A stretch of DNA of 61,433 bases, from positions 1 to 61,433 of the forward strand of contig PLRS01000030.1 in the NCBI GenBank assembly GCA_003164035.1, read 5' to 3'. Below, one piece after another: positions 51,273 to 60,711 of the stretch; position 1 is the stretch's first letter, and each line of letters opens with the position of its first letter. This stretch comes from Bryobacterales bacterium. Its GTDB lineage: Bacteria; Acidobacteriota; Terriglobia; Bryobacterales; Bryobacteraceae. The notes below the pieces were generated by a model, which was given only the letters and a program-made list of their open reading frames with translations, had not been told where the DNA came from and did no database searches. Both the position numbers and the translations under genes were made by a program.

Positions 51273-54200
51273 TTAGTCATCCCAGCCGAAAAGTCCTGGC
51301 GCCACGGCCCTGCTCTTTGTCGCCCTCGATACCGCGGGAGTCGTCAGCGCACCGGCTTCGCCCCACTGCTCGGATGTGACAGCAGGGCCGGCGCAGACCT
51401 TCCCCAATAACTTCGCCTGCTCCGGCTCCAAGTCGATCAGCAGGCCCAGCACGTTGAGCAGGTTAATTAGCTCGGTGGTGTACTCGGCGAGCCAATAGTG
51501 AGGTTGGATGTCGCCGAGGGGCGACGGGGGACGCCGGTCGCCGATGAGCGGGCGCTCCCGGTTCGCCTTTCGGTAGCTGAACCAGTGCGCGAGGACCTGC
51601 TTGCCGGAAACCTCATAGCTCCACATGCCCGGCTCTACCCGTTCGACGTAGCCTCGCCCGATTAACAGGCGTTTCTTCTCGGCGTCATAATCGATCGCGT
51701 CCGGCATCGCGGACGGGTCTTGAGGAATTTCGCCCGCCGCCGGGATGCGCGGCATCCGCGAAGGCGGCAGACGCGGCGGATGTGCCGGGCGCCCCTTCTT
51801 CGGGTCCCCCATGCGCTCCCCGAAGGTGTGAAGCCAGATGACCGTTCGGCCGAGTTCGGCAGCCTGCTTGAATGTGGTCGCGTCGGCGGTAAGAGGGATG
51901 CGCAAGCCCGGCGTTGAGAGGTCGCCACGGAAGCGTACCGTGAAGGCGGGATGCGCCGCGATGGCCGCGATGTAAGCGACGAGGTCTTCGGCGCTGACGC
52001 TGAAACCGTAACGTTGCGCCAGGTGCGACAAGAGATCCGGCCGGATATTGGAGGTCGTGGCCACGGAGTTTCCCCAGAGCGGAATCGCGCGCCCACCCCT
52101 CCCGTTATAGTGATGCAAGTCTGGTATGAGTGCCGTCACGGTAAGGGCCGGACCGCTGGTGGGGGACCTGTCGCTCGGTGCGGTTATATAGATTTGGTTC
52201 TGTGAGTGCAACCTCCACAGGTCCGGATTGGGCTGGTTGATTAGACGGTTGTCGGGGATGATCCATTGGCGGTCGAAGGAACGGAAGCCATACCGCGTTG
52301 GCGGAAGGCAGGGGCCGCTTTCCTCGGCAACCGGTTTCGGGCGCGGGTCATGGCCCCACAGCGGGTTGGATACGACACGCTTGCTGTGTTTGTCCCCCGG
52401 CTGGCCGTTCCGCAGGTGCGGGTGGAACAGCGCTTCCTTCTTTTCCGCTGGGGCGTCAATGAGCGCGCGCCAACGTCTCTCCAGCGACTCGACATCCGGG
52501 GCGATGATCCACGTGCGGCCCGGCATTACACCCGAGCCGTTATAGATGAAGATATCTTCCAGTTTGGGGTAGGTCGCCCAGGCGCTTGTCGACGCCGGAA
52601 GGAACGGGGCGCGCCACCCGGAAGGGCACTCGGTCCAATTGCCTTCCAGTCGCAAGCCGCCAAGGGCCTCGAACTTCTCTTTCCGGTGACCCGCTGGCAG
52701 CGCGTGAAACATGACCCTGGCGGGTGTGTGCGGATCGCTCTTGGCGGAACGAGAAGCCAGCACAATGCAGATAGGCTGTTGGACACCCTGAAATATGCGA
52801 GTGTTGACCTCGGGCTGATGGCCTTCGGGTGAGCAGTCGATCACCCATATGTCGTCGCAGACGCGGCGCAGATAGTCGCGCATCTTCTGGAACCCAGGCC
52901 CGTTGAGGTATCCGGCCACGGTGATGAAACAGACGATGCCAGTGTTATGGGCCGGGTGATGGTCGAAGACCTTCCATGTCGCCCATCGCCAGAAGTAGAC
53001 ATAAAGGTTCCGGAGGTGCTTGGCGTGCGCGCCGACGCCCCACTCCGCCGGTGGCATCCAAGCCGCAAGTGCCGGGGCTTTTTTCTCGTTCTTGCTGCCG
53101 CTCTCGATCCAGCCGCCCTGCCCCTTAGCTTTTTCCTTATACGGCGGATTACCGATGACAACCGTTATGGGCTCCTCGCGCTTGATCTTGTTCGCTTCCT
53201 TGCGGGAGTTGGCGATGGGCGCTAAGATGCCGGGAATCCATCCCTCATCGTCGGTCGGGTTGCCCAGCGTGTTGGTCACGAACATCCGCAGCGGGGTTCT
53301 AGGCAGTGCGCCAGTTAGTTCGACCATTTCCGCCAGCAAGCGGAGCTGCGCCACGGCGAATGGCCCCAACTGTATCTCAAAGCCAAGCGATCGTCTGACC
53401 GCGGCATGGATGGCCCCTTTTACCGAACCCGCCCCCTCGTCGCTCTCAACCGTCTCGGCGATTTTTCGGAGTACGCCCAAGAGGAAGGTGCCCGTGCCCA
53501 TCGCCGGATCGGCAACCGTTACCGATGCCGACGCCAGTCCGGCATGCTGGTCGAAGCGGGGAGATCTCAAAACGTCGTCTACAAGGCCGACCATGGCGTG
53601 GACCACTTCGGGGGGCGTGTAGTAGGATCCGGTCTGCTTTCGGAGCCGGTTATCGTACACCTCGAGGAAATCTTCGTAGAAGTACAGCCAGGCGTCGGGG
53701 TCGCCTTTGCTGATCTTGGTCCAGTCGACCTCGTCCAACACACGGATCAGCGTCCCGAGGGCTGTCTTAAGGGTCTCCTGGTTTTCCGCATTGTCGGTGA
53801 GCAAGCGGAGCGCGCCACCGATGAGGGAGCTGGTCTGGCTGAGCGTTGCGCCGACCTGCTGGAGCCCGGTCGAAAGCTCGATGTTCTTGGCGCGCGCCAT
53901 GAGCAGCCCAAAGGTAACCGCCTGGGCGTAGCCGTCGGCGAACCTCTCGTCGGTCGCCTCCGGAAAAAGCAGCTTCCGCCAGTCAGTGGCGAGTTCGGTC
54001 AGTGCCGGACTTTTCCGGATGAGCTGCTCGGTAACCTCGTCCCGCAACAGTCGGCAAAGGCGAGCCGTGGACTCGGCCAACTCCTTCACGCTCCGTGGTG
54101 GAACTGGCTGCCATTGGAGAAAACTTTCGAACAGGCCCAACAGTTCCAGGGGCGCTTGCAGCTTGCTGCCGGCAGTCTCGATGTCTCCAATCAGGCGGAC

Positions 54201-54608
54201 GACCCCGCCGGCGGGTTCACCGTTCTGCCACAGGCTGAAGGCGTTGCCATCCGTGTACATGAGATTTGGCAATGCGCGCAGCTTCTCCCACTGCTCCCTA
54301 TCGTGGGGGTCCTTGAACTTGCGCGGGTCCGCGCCCTTGCCGGGGGCCTTCAGCTCTACGAACCCGACAAGCGCATTACGGACGGAGACGGCGTAGTCGG
54401 GCCGGGTCTTAAGATCGGTGACCGGCGATTCGCCGACCGCCGCCACCGAACCTGACGGAAAATGGCAAATCTCGCTTAGCGCCGCGAGCAAGCCCTCGAA
54501 TGGTGCGCGAATTTGATCTTCCGCTTGTCCCGTCGCGGCCGGGTTACTCAGCTTCGCTTTGGCTTTAGCGCCAAAGGCGGCGACCGCCGATTCAATGGTT
54601 GGGTTCAT
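51273..54608 (-). CDS. Single-chain restriction-modification enzyme (type IIG/ISP-like N6-adenine methylase)
   Basis: A 1111-aa protein combining cleavage, methylation and target recognition. An N-terminal PD-(D/E)xK-like nuclease has Asp71 (RPDYAVSV) and E85-x-K87 (VGFVELKAPG). A helical linker contains LYFYEDFLEVYDNRLRKQTG and SYYTPPEVV. The methylase SAM motif is VADPAMGTGTFLLGVL (near 367) and the catalytic motif NPPY is at 487-490 in VVIGNPPYKEKAKG. The C-terminal half is a probable target-recognition region. It acts against unmodified foreign DNA while protecting the host. Adjacent to the toxin-antitoxin pair, which suggests a small defence region. No translocase/helicase motifs were found, which separates it from the classical ISP enzymes. 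Confidence 0.9.
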   Translation of the reverse strand: MNPTIESAVAAFGAKAKAKLSNPAATGQAEDQIRAPFEGLLAALSEICHFPSGSVAAVGESPVTDLKTRPDYAVSVRNALVGFVELKAPGKGADPRKFKDPHDREQWEKLRALPNLMYTDGNAFSLWQNGEPAGGVVRLIGDIETAGSKLQAPLELLGLFESFLQWQPVPPRSVKELAESTARLCRLLRDEVTEQLIRKSPALTELATDWRKLLFPEATDERFADGYAQAVTFGLLMARAKNIELSTGLQQVGATLSQTSSLIGGALRLLTDNAENQETLKTALGTLIRVLDEVDWTKISKGDPDAWLYFYEDFLEVYDNRLRKQTGSYYTPPEVVHAMVGLVDDVLRSPRFDQHAGLASASVTVADPAMGTGTFLLGVLRKIAETVESDEGAGSVKGAIHAAVRRSLGFEIQLGPFAVAQLRLLAEMVELTGALPRTPLRMFVTNTLGNPTDDEGWIPGILAPIANSRKEANKIKREEPITVVIGNPPYKEKAKGQGGWIESGSKNEKKAPALAAWMPPAEWGVGAHAKHLRNLYVYFWRWATWKVFDHHPAHNTGIVCFITVAGYLNGPGFQKMRDYLRRVCDDIWVIDCSPEGHQPEVNTRIFQGVQQPICIVLASRSAKSDPHTPARVMFHALPAGHRKEKFEALGGLRLEGNWTECPSGWRAPFLPASTSAWATYPKLEDIFIYNGSGVMPGRTWIIAPDVESLERRWRALIDAPAEKKEALFHPHLRNGQPGDKHSKRVVSNPLWGHDPRPKPVAEESGPCLPPTRYGFRSFDRQWIIPDNRLINQPNPDLWRLHSQNQIYITAPSDRSPTSGPALTVTALIPDLHHYNGRGGRAIPLWGNSVATTSNIRPDLLSHLAQRYGFSVSAEDLVAYIAAIAAHPAFTVRFRGDLSTPGLRIPLTADATTFKQAAELGRTVIWLHTFGERMGDPKKGRPAHPPRLPPSRMPRIPAAGEIPQDPSAMPDAIDYDAEKKRLLIGRGYVERVEPGMWSYEVSGKQVLAHWFSYRKANRERPLIGDRRPPSPLGDIQPHYWLAEYTTELINLLNVLGLLIDLEPEQAKLLGKVCAGPAVTSEQWGEAGALTTPAVSRATKSRAVAPGLFGWDD

Positions 54609-54746
54609 TCATCCGGCCCGAGCCCGGGAGCATTCGTGCGTGCCATCGGGCTGCGCTCGATGCGGGGCTGCTCCTCCATTCAAGAGATCGCGTAGGCGTC
54701 TTCCGTAGTGTAACGAGAATGCAGGTCCAAAGCGAAAGTACCCCGG

Positions 54747-56567
54747 CTACTTTCCCTTCGGCTCCTCTCCCCTCCGGTACCAGACGGGGAATTCGATGGC
54801 GTAATATCGCACCTGGTGCTCGGGGGCATTGGGGAAAACCACGCGGGCCAGCAGGTGAATGGGTTGGCCGGGCTGGCATTCGGGGCGGATTCTGGCGACG
54901 GTATATTTGGCCGACGCGCCGGTATGGTCGTAGTCGCTCCAGGGGTCGGAAACGCGCACGCTCAGGTCGACGCAGACATCGTTCGAGAACAACTCGGCGG
55001 CGCGGAAGTCCTCGCCATCGGGGATCAGAATCGCGAAGGATTCACCGGGGGCTGCGTAACCATCGCCGTTGCCGTCACCCAGGGTCAGGTCGGAATGATT
55101 GGTGGCCTCGTGGAAGATATCCATGGCGCGGCCATCGGCGAGGAGGAAATTCTTCAGGGGCTCGGCGGGCGGAAACAGCGGCACCTCCAGCGCGCTGCGC
55201 TCCTTACCGCGGACGGCTTCGATATGGACCAGCGGCCGCCTGGGATCGTTTACGGTGACCGCAACCGGAACGCTGGCCGATTCGCCCGGCGCGAGCGCAA
55301 ACAGACGGCCGGCGGGAGGGTCGAAGCTCACGCCCTTATCGGGGCTCTCCCAAGTGACGGAGGTAGCGGGCAGACGCAGCGTGCCGGGATTCCAGAATTT
55401 GACTTTCAGATGAATCGGCCGCGAGGCGGTCGCCCAGCTTGCGCCCTCGATTTCATAGGCGACCGGCAGCGGCGCGGCGGGCTCGCCGATGGCGACCTGC
55501 CAGGCGTCGCCATCGAGGTCGAAACTCAAGCGGCCTTGCCCATCCGCCTTGAGCGTGGCTCGCCTCAGGTAGCCGTCGCGCAGCCGCAGGTAGGCCACCG
55601 GGTGGGAACTCGCGGGCGCAAACGAATGCGGTGGCGTGGCGACGGACAGCTTCACTTCGGGAAGCGTGGCGCCGCCCGGCACCCATTCCCGCACGGCGCA
55701 ACGGAAGCCGGCGGCGGAGGCGTTTTCGATCACGGTGAAGCCAGGCTGGCGGCGGCTGGAGGTGACTTCCCAGCCCCACACCGCAAAATTGGGATAGACA
55801 TCGGCGTGGGTAAAAACCGTGGGTTTGGGCAACGGACTGGCGAAGGCGTGGAGGTGGAAATCGAGCGTTTTGGCCACTTCCGGAAAGCCGTGCTCGGAAT
55901 CGAATTCCTCGGTTTCATGAGAGCCGCCGCCGAGCGGCCAGATGGCGTTCAGGCGCCGGTGATAGAAACGGATGAAGTCGCGCTTGCCGGTGACCAGGCG
56001 GGTGCGCACGCCGGCGTAGTTGGCGCGGAAATCGTCGAAATTCCATTCGGCGGCGAAGCCCTTGGGGCCGACGGCATATTCGGTCGGCCCCATGAAGCTG
56101 GAGGCGCTCGAGAACAGATCGGGATACTTGCCGGCGATCCAGAAAGCCATGAACCCGCCGGCGGAATAACCGGTGACACCGCGGTGGTCGCGGTCGGCGA
56201 TGGTGCGGAGGGTATGGTCGAGCTGGTCGACCAGTTCCGGCAGGTAGAGCGGAAACTCGCCGATGGTTTCGATGGGCCCGGTATCGGCCACAATGACGTC
56301 GTGGGCGCCGACATACGCCGCGATAGACCGGCCGTAATCGGCCTGCTCGGCGGATCGCTCGTAACCGTGCAACCAATAAATGACCGGATAGCGCTTCTGC
56401 GAGGCCGCATAGGCCGGCGGGAGATACAGCCGGTAGGTGCGAGTGTCGCCCATCGCCTGGCTGGGGTGGGAGCGGTCTTCGGGCTGGGCCATCTGGGCGC
56501 ACAGCGGCAGGGAGCATGCCAGCAGGGCGAACAGCAGCCGGGAGGACTGTACCACTAGAAGACCCAT
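54747..56567 (-). CDS. Secreted esterase-like alpha/beta-hydrolase with C-terminal beta domains
   Basis: A 606-aa exported protein. A signal peptide (VVQSSRLLFALLACSLPLCA) leads to an esterase-D-like hydrolase: VIYWLHGYERSAEQADYG, nucleophile Ser in GVTGYSAGGFMAFWIAGKYP, and a His probably in GGGSHETEEFDSEHGFPEVA. The C-terminal 250 residues are beta-sandwich-like (HLKVKFWNPGTLRLPATSVT; FALAPGESASVPVAVTVNDP; GDGNGDGYAAPGESFAILIP), similar to carbohydrate- or cell-surface-binding modules. The ATG 56567 has AGGTGG upstream. Likely acts on an extracellular ester; substrate unknown. Confidence 0.88.
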   Translation of the reverse strand: MGLLVVQSSRLLFALLACSLPLCAQMAQPEDRSHPSQAMGDTRTYRLYLPPAYAASQKRYPVIYWLHGYERSAEQADYGRSIAAYVGAHDVIVADTGPIETIGEFPLYLPELVDQLDHTLRTIADRDHRGVTGYSAGGFMAFWIAGKYPDLFSSASSFMGPTEYAVGPKGFAAEWNFDDFRANYAGVRTRLVTGKRDFIRFYHRRLNAIWPLGGGSHETEEFDSEHGFPEVAKTLDFHLHAFASPLPKPTVFTHADVYPNFAVWGWEVTSSRRQPGFTVIENASAAGFRCAVREWVPGGATLPEVKLSVATPPHSFAPASSHPVAYLRLRDGYLRRATLKADGQGRLSFDLDGDAWQVAIGEPAAPLPVAYEIEGASWATASRPIHLKVKFWNPGTLRLPATSVTWESPDKGVSFDPPAGRLFALAPGESASVPVAVTVNDPRRPLVHIEAVRGKERSALEVPLFPPAEPLKNFLLADGRAMDIFHEATNHSDLTLGDGNGDGYAAPGESFAILIPDGEDFRAAELFSNDVCVDLSVRVSDPWSDYDHTGASAKYTVARIRPECQPGQPIHLLARVVFPNAPEHQVRYYAIEFPVWYRRGEEPKGK

Positions 56568-56715
56568 AAACCACCTGTTACGAACGAACAGAGGATCGGC
56601 AAAATAGCGCCGACCCCAAACCCATTCTTGGACAACCGAGAGCATCGCACCACATCGTTCCCGCCACCAGGATACAACAGAGGAGTGGAGTGCCGCGTGT
56701 TTTCAATCACTTACC

Positions 56716-56742
56716 GAGCCGCGACCGTCAGGAAGCGGTTGC
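56716..56742. repeat. Half-copy of the GCAACCGCTCCC-family repeat
   Basis: One arm only (GAGCCGCGACCGTCAGGAAG, then CGGTTGC), followed by CCCAAATCGGCTAAGCACCC, the same flank seen near the copy at 13355-13478. It lies in the 252-bp space between the divergent esterase and metallo-hydrolase genes, which otherwise shows no gene. Confidence 0.65.
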
Positions 56743-56819
56743 CGGGAACTAACTCCCCCAAATCGGCTAAGCACCCGTTTGCCGTTGGCCGGTGGCTGAT
56801 ACAATCTAGGGTTACTCAA

Positions 56820-58010
56820 ATGCGCAGAATATTTGTGTTCCTGGCGACCTTCGCCCTGGCTGCGGCGATGGGAAGCGCACAGAACAAGCCGTCCAAGTCT
56901 CTGGACATATATTTCATCGACACCGAGGGCGGGCACGCTACGCTGTATGTCGCCCCCACCGGAGAGTCGCTCCTCATGGACACGGGCAACCCGGGCGGCC
57001 GCGATACCGACCGCATCATGGCGGCGATTCAAGCCGCTGGCGTGAAGCAGATCGACCACCTCATCCTGACGCACTACCATGTCGACCACGTGGGCGGTCT
57101 GGAGGAATTGGCGAAGCGGATTCCGATCCTGCATTTCATCGATCATGGTCCCACCTCGGAGCCAAGAGAGCAGGTGGCGGGATTCCAGAAAATGTATGCG
57201 GAGATGTACGGCAAGGTCAAACACACGGTGGCCAAGCCCGGCGATAAGATTCCGTTCGACGGCATTACGGTGGCGGTGGTTACGTCCAACGGCGAGGTGT
57301 TGAAGACGCCTCTTCCCGGCGGCGGCAAACCCAATCCGGCATGCGCCGACTTTAAGCCGCGGGACGAGTCGCACGTCGATCCCGATAACCCGATGTCGGT
57401 AGGCGTGGTGTTCACCTACGGCAAGTTCCGCACCATCAATCTGGGTGACTTCACCTGGAACAAGGAACAGGAGTTGATGTGCCCGAATAATCAGATCGGG
57501 ACGGTCGATCTTTACCTTACCTCGCACCACGGAATCGACCAATCGGGTTCGGCCGCGCTGGTACACGCCCTGCAGCCGCGAGTGGCCGTGATGCACAACG
57601 GCGCGTACAAAGGCGGCGCCGTGCAAACCATGCAGGTGTTGCACACGTCGCCGGGGCTGCAGGACATTTGGCAGCTCCACTGGGCGTACGCGGCCGGCCT
57701 GGAGTACAATTCGCCGGCGCTATTTATCGCCAACTTGGACGACAATGCGACCATCGCGAACGTGCTGCTGAACCCTCCGCCTACGTTTGGACAGGGCCCG
57801 AGGCCTGCCGGCCCACCCCCAGGAGCGGTGCCGGCCGCCGGTGCGCCGGCCACTCCTCCACCTGCCGGCCGAGCCGGTTTCCCGGGGAGAGGCCGCGGCG
57901 GTCACACCGGCCCGGCGTTCTGGATCAAGGTATCCGCCGAAGCCGACGGATCGTTCACCGTGACGAACACCCGCAACAACTTCAGCAAGACCTACGCGGC
58001 GCGGAAATAG
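56820..58010 (+). CDS. Secreted metallo-beta-lactamase-fold hydrolase
   Basis: A 396-aa exported protein. A signal peptide (RRIFVFLATFALAAAMGSAQ) precedes the MBL fold with the metal motif LILTHYHVDHVGGLEELAKR (H-x-H-x-D-H). Further ligands are likely in FRTINLGDFTW and DLYLTSHHGIDQSGS. The fold recalls the ComEC-type competence hydrolase domain, but here it is a stand-alone secreted enzyme. A Pro/Gly/Ala-rich linker (RPAGPPPGAVPAAGAPATPP) precedes a C-terminal strand motif (WIKVSAEADGSFTVTNTRNN). Substrate unknown. Confidence 0.9.
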   Translation: MRRIFVFLATFALAAAMGSAQNKPSKSLDIYFIDTEGGHATLYVAPTGESLLMDTGNPGGRDTDRIMAAIQAAGVKQIDHLILTHYHVDHVGGLEELAKRIPILHFIDHGPTSEPREQVAGFQKMYAEMYGKVKHTVAKPGDKIPFDGITVAVVTSNGEVLKTPLPGGGKPNPACADFKPRDESHVDPDNPMSVGVVFTYGKFRTINLGDFTWNKEQELMCPNNQIGTVDLYLTSHHGIDQSGSAALVHALQPRVAVMHNGAYKGGAVQTMQVLHTSPGLQDIWQLHWAYAAGLEYNSPALFIANLDDNATIANVLLNPPPTFGQGPRPAGPPPGAVPAAGAPATPPPAGRAGFPGRGRGGHTGPAFWIKVSAEADGSFTVTNTRNNFSKTYAARK

Positions 58011-58057
58011 ATCGGGGAACCTAAGCATCCGGTTTCGCAATTACGGTCACACATCCT

Positions 58058-58127
58058 GCAACCGCTCCCTCACGGTCGCGGCTCGGACTGGGGCATTTCG
58101 GAGCCGCGACCGTAAGGGAGCGGTTGC
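58058..58127. repeat. Palindromic repeat of the GCAACCGCTCCC family (copy 3)
   Basis: Arms 58058-58084 (GCAACCGCTCCCTCACGGTC) and 58101-58127 pair almost perfectly around the loop GGACTGGGGCATTTCG. The 37 bp to its left (TTTCGCAATTACGGTCACAC) also resemble sequence left of copy 1 (TTTCGGAATTACGGCCACAC at 30815), so the mobile unit is longer than the hairpin. Lies 32 bp before the aldehyde dehydrogenase start. Confidence 0.85.
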
Positions 58128-58159
58128 CTTCGAATACGGAATGCGTGCGCCACGGTACC

Positions 58160-59629
58160 ATGAAAGTGGATTACCGAGGTTCCATCCCTGTGACTTCCTT
58201 GAAACTGCAAGAAACCAGTCTGAACTGCATTGGCGGCGAGTGGGTGGACGCCGCCGACCACGAGGTGGTGAAACTACCCTACGACGGCACGCCGGTGGGC
58301 GTGGTGCCGCAGGCCGATACCGGCGCCGTGGACAAAGCCGTGGCCGCCGCGCGCCAGGCGCTGGCCCAGATGCGCGAGATGGGCAATTGCGACCGCGCCG
58401 ACCTGCTGCTGCGCATCGCCGATCTGATGAAACGCGACGTCGCCCAATACGCGCAGCTCGTCTGCGCCGAGACGGGCAAACCCGCCAGGGAGGCGCGCGT
58501 GGAGGCGGAGCGTTCGATTGCGACCTTGCTCGCCGCGGCGCACGAGGCGCGGCAGTTGCACGGGGAAGTGGTTCCGATGGACTTCGCCGCCATGGGTAAG
58601 GGGCGCATGGCTCTAACTGTGCGCGAGCCGCTGGGCGTAATCGGCTGCATCACCCCGTTCAACTTCCCGCTGAACCTGGCGCTGCACAAAGTGGCGCCGG
58701 CTCTGGCCGCCGGCAACGCGGTGGTACACAAGCCCGCCACCAAGACGCCGCTCAGCGCGGCGCGCCTGGCACGCACCATGGAAGAGGCCGGCGCGCCCAA
58801 GGGCGCCTACAACCTGATCACGGGCAGCGGCGCCCGCCTCGGCACCGCCATGGCGGAGCATCCGGGTATCGCCATGCTGACCTTCACCGGCAGCGCGGAG
58901 GTGGGCCGCGCCATCAGGCGCCGCGCCGGATTCAAGAAGGTGACACTCGAGCTCGGCAACAACTCCGCCGTGATCGTCGAGCCGGAAGCCGATCTGCCCA
59001 CCGTCGCCGCGCGCACCACCCAAGGCGCTTTCGCCAACAGCGGCCAGGTCTGCATCTCGGTGCAACGCGTCTTCGCGCACCGCTCCATCGCCGGCGAATT
59101 GGTGGAACGGCTGAAGGCGGCGGCCGAGGCGCTGAAGATCGGCCACCCTTACGAGGAAACCACCCAGGTTTCATCGCTCATCGACGAAGCCGAAGCCATC
59201 CGCATCGAACAGTGGATTGCCGAAGCGCGGGCGGGCGGAGCCAGGCTCGTGACCGGCGGGACGCGTGAATTCGCTACCGTCCGGCCGGCGGTGCTGCTCG
59301 ACGTTCCGGCCGCTTGCCACATCTCCTGCCAGGAAGCGTTCGGCCCGGTGGTGGCAGTCTACGCCTACGAAAACCTGGACGATGCCATCGAGCGCGCCAA
59401 CGCCACGCCTTATGGCCTGCAGGCGGGCATCTTCACCAACGATATCCAGCGCGCTTTTCGTGCCGCGCGGCGGCTGGAGGTGGGCGGAGTGATGATCAAC
59501 GACATCCCCATGTACCGCGCCGACCACATGCCCTACGGCGGCGTGAAGGAAAGCGGCACCGGCAGGGAAGGTCCGCGCTACGCCATCGAAGAGATGACGG
59601 AGATGAAGCTGATCTGCTGGAAGGTGTGA
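58160..59629 (+). CDS. NAD(P)-dependent aldehyde dehydrogenase
   Basis: A 489-aa aldehyde dehydrogenase superfamily enzyme. Recognisable are LGVIGCITPFNFPLNLALHK, the cofactor region VVHKPATKTPLSAARLARTM, MLTFTGSAEVGRAIRRRAGF, the general-base Glu in KKVTLELGNNSAVIV and the catalytic Cys in FANSGQVCISVQRVFAHRSI. Late motif: CQEAFGPVVAVYAYE. The ATG at 58160 is the first after the repeat; a GTG near 58190 is an alternative. Oxidises an aldehyde to an acid or acyl product; no operon partner, so the substrate is open. Confidence 0.93.
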   Translation: MKVDYRGSIPVTSLKLQETSLNCIGGEWVDAADHEVVKLPYDGTPVGVVPQADTGAVDKAVAAARQALAQMREMGNCDRADLLLRIADLMKRDVAQYAQLVCAETGKPAREARVEAERSIATLLAAAHEARQLHGEVVPMDFAAMGKGRMALTVREPLGVIGCITPFNFPLNLALHKVAPALAAGNAVVHKPATKTPLSAARLARTMEEAGAPKGAYNLITGSGARLGTAMAEHPGIAMLTFTGSAEVGRAIRRRAGFKKVTLELGNNSAVIVEPEADLPTVAARTTQGAFANSGQVCISVQRVFAHRSIAGELVERLKAAAEALKIGHPYEETTQVSSLIDEAEAIRIEQWIAEARAGGARLVTGGTREFATVRPAVLLDVPAACHISCQEAFGPVVAVYAYENLDDAIERANATPYGLQAGIFTNDIQRAFRAARRLEVGGVMINDIPMYRADHMPYGGVKESGTGREGPRYAIEEMTEMKLICWKV

Positions 59630-59671
59630 CGGGAGGGCGCGCCATTCACGACGCCGACTGGGGAGTCGGCC

Positions 59672-59923
59672 AAAACGGGTCGGCCTGAACCTGCACCTTT
59701 TGGCCAGAACACGGACTGAACTGCCGCGTTACTCACCGCGGCCGGTGATGGCCGCGTACGGGCTGCCTCGGGCGCGCACTTGCTGGAAACCCAATCAGGC
59801 AAAGGAGTCCGCGGGGTATGCGCTGCCTGGGTCCTGTTGGCCTGCAGTTTGGAATATTGTGCCAGTCCGCTCTGCCCCCTTTTCGATGAGTCGAAAAGGT
59901 ATTAGTTCAGGCTGACCCGTTTT
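59672..59923. mobile_element. 252-bp MITE-like element with 30-bp terminal inverted repeats
   Basis: AAAACGGGTCGGCCTGAACC at 59672 starts a 30-bp arm whose inverse (AAAACGGGTCAGCCTGAACT on the minus strand) is at 59894-59923; 25 of 30 positions agree. A short perfect hairpin (CCTTTTCGA / TCGAAAAGG) overlaps the right end at 59877-59898. No transposase frame is inside. It fits a MITE or an internally deleted insertion sequence. The rest of the 59630-60114 gap holds a T-rich stretch (59921-59960) but no recognised gene. Confidence 0.6.
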
Positions 59924-60114
59924 CTTCCGTTTTCTTCTTTTCTTGACCCGTTTTTTTACCTTACCTTGAACCGGCCGCCGGAGTCGGTAAGCGCTGAGGC
60001 GGCCAGAGAGGACGGATCAGCCACCCGAGCTGGTAAGGCGCGTTGGAAAGTCTTTGGGCATCTTCAAGATGCGTGGCCATGCATAATTCCGAGGCTCGAC
60101 CTCGTATATAGTGT

Positions 60115-60711
60115 ATGGTTGCCGTGGTGACGGCCTTTTCGCGTGTGGCGGAACCCGAGTCTCAGTGCATCGCGCGTGCACTGCGGCGAAGAGACTCGGA
60201 ATTCATTGGCCGAATTGTGTCGCAGTATCACTATCGGCTCCTCCGATATCTGGTCTACTGGACATCCAGGCGTGAAGTCGCCGAGGACCTCGTTCAGGAA
60301 ACCTGGTTGCGTGTTCTGGAACACGCGGGGCAATATAACGGCCGCCTCCGTTTCGAGCCGTGGTTGTTCTCCATCGCACGAAACCTGGCGATCGATCACC
60401 TGCGAAAGCAACAGACGGCAACGCAGCGGATGTGCCGGGAGGACGAAGCGGGCGTGGACCTTCCGGCGCCGGATTTCGAATCGCCGTTCTTCGCGGCCGC
60501 AAGAAGCGAAGATGCCAAACGAATCGCGGCCGCTTTGGGGGCGCTAGAGCCAATCTACAGGGAAGCGCTTCTTCTGCGTTTCCAGGAAGAACTGTCGCTC
60601 GCGGAAATTGCCCAAGTCGCACGCGCTCCCATCTCGACCGTTTCATCGCGGATTCATCGCGGCCTCTCGATGCTGCAAGCCGCTCTCGGAGGAGGCGCCG
60701 ATGCCGATTGA
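60115..60711 (+). CDS. ECF-type RNA polymerase sigma factor
   Basis: A 198-aa sigma-70-family factor of ECF size. Region 2 is FIGRIVSQYHYRLLRYLVYW to LVQETWLRVLEHAGQYNGRL; region 4 is YREALLLRFQEELSLAEIAQ then VARAPISTVSSRIHRGLSML. There is no C-terminal extension. The ATG 60115 has no clear Shine-Dalgarno; GTGs a few codons downstream are alternatives. The anti-sigma gene overlaps it by 11 bases, so a partner-switch or membrane-sequestered control is expected. Confidence 0.92.
   Translation: MVAVVTAFSRVAEPESQCIARALRRRDSEFIGRIVSQYHYRLLRYLVYWTSRREVAEDLVQETWLRVLEHAGQYNGRLRFEPWLFSIARNLAIDHLRKQQTATQRMCREDEAGVDLPAPDFESPFFAAARSEDAKRIAAALGALEPIYREALLLRFQEELSLAEIAQVARAPISTVSSRIHRGLSMLQAALGGGADAD

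Noticed and set aside
59700-59915. 71-codon frame inside the MITE-like element
   Set aside because: No ribosome site, no family resemblance, and it lies wholly within a repeat-bounded non-coding element.
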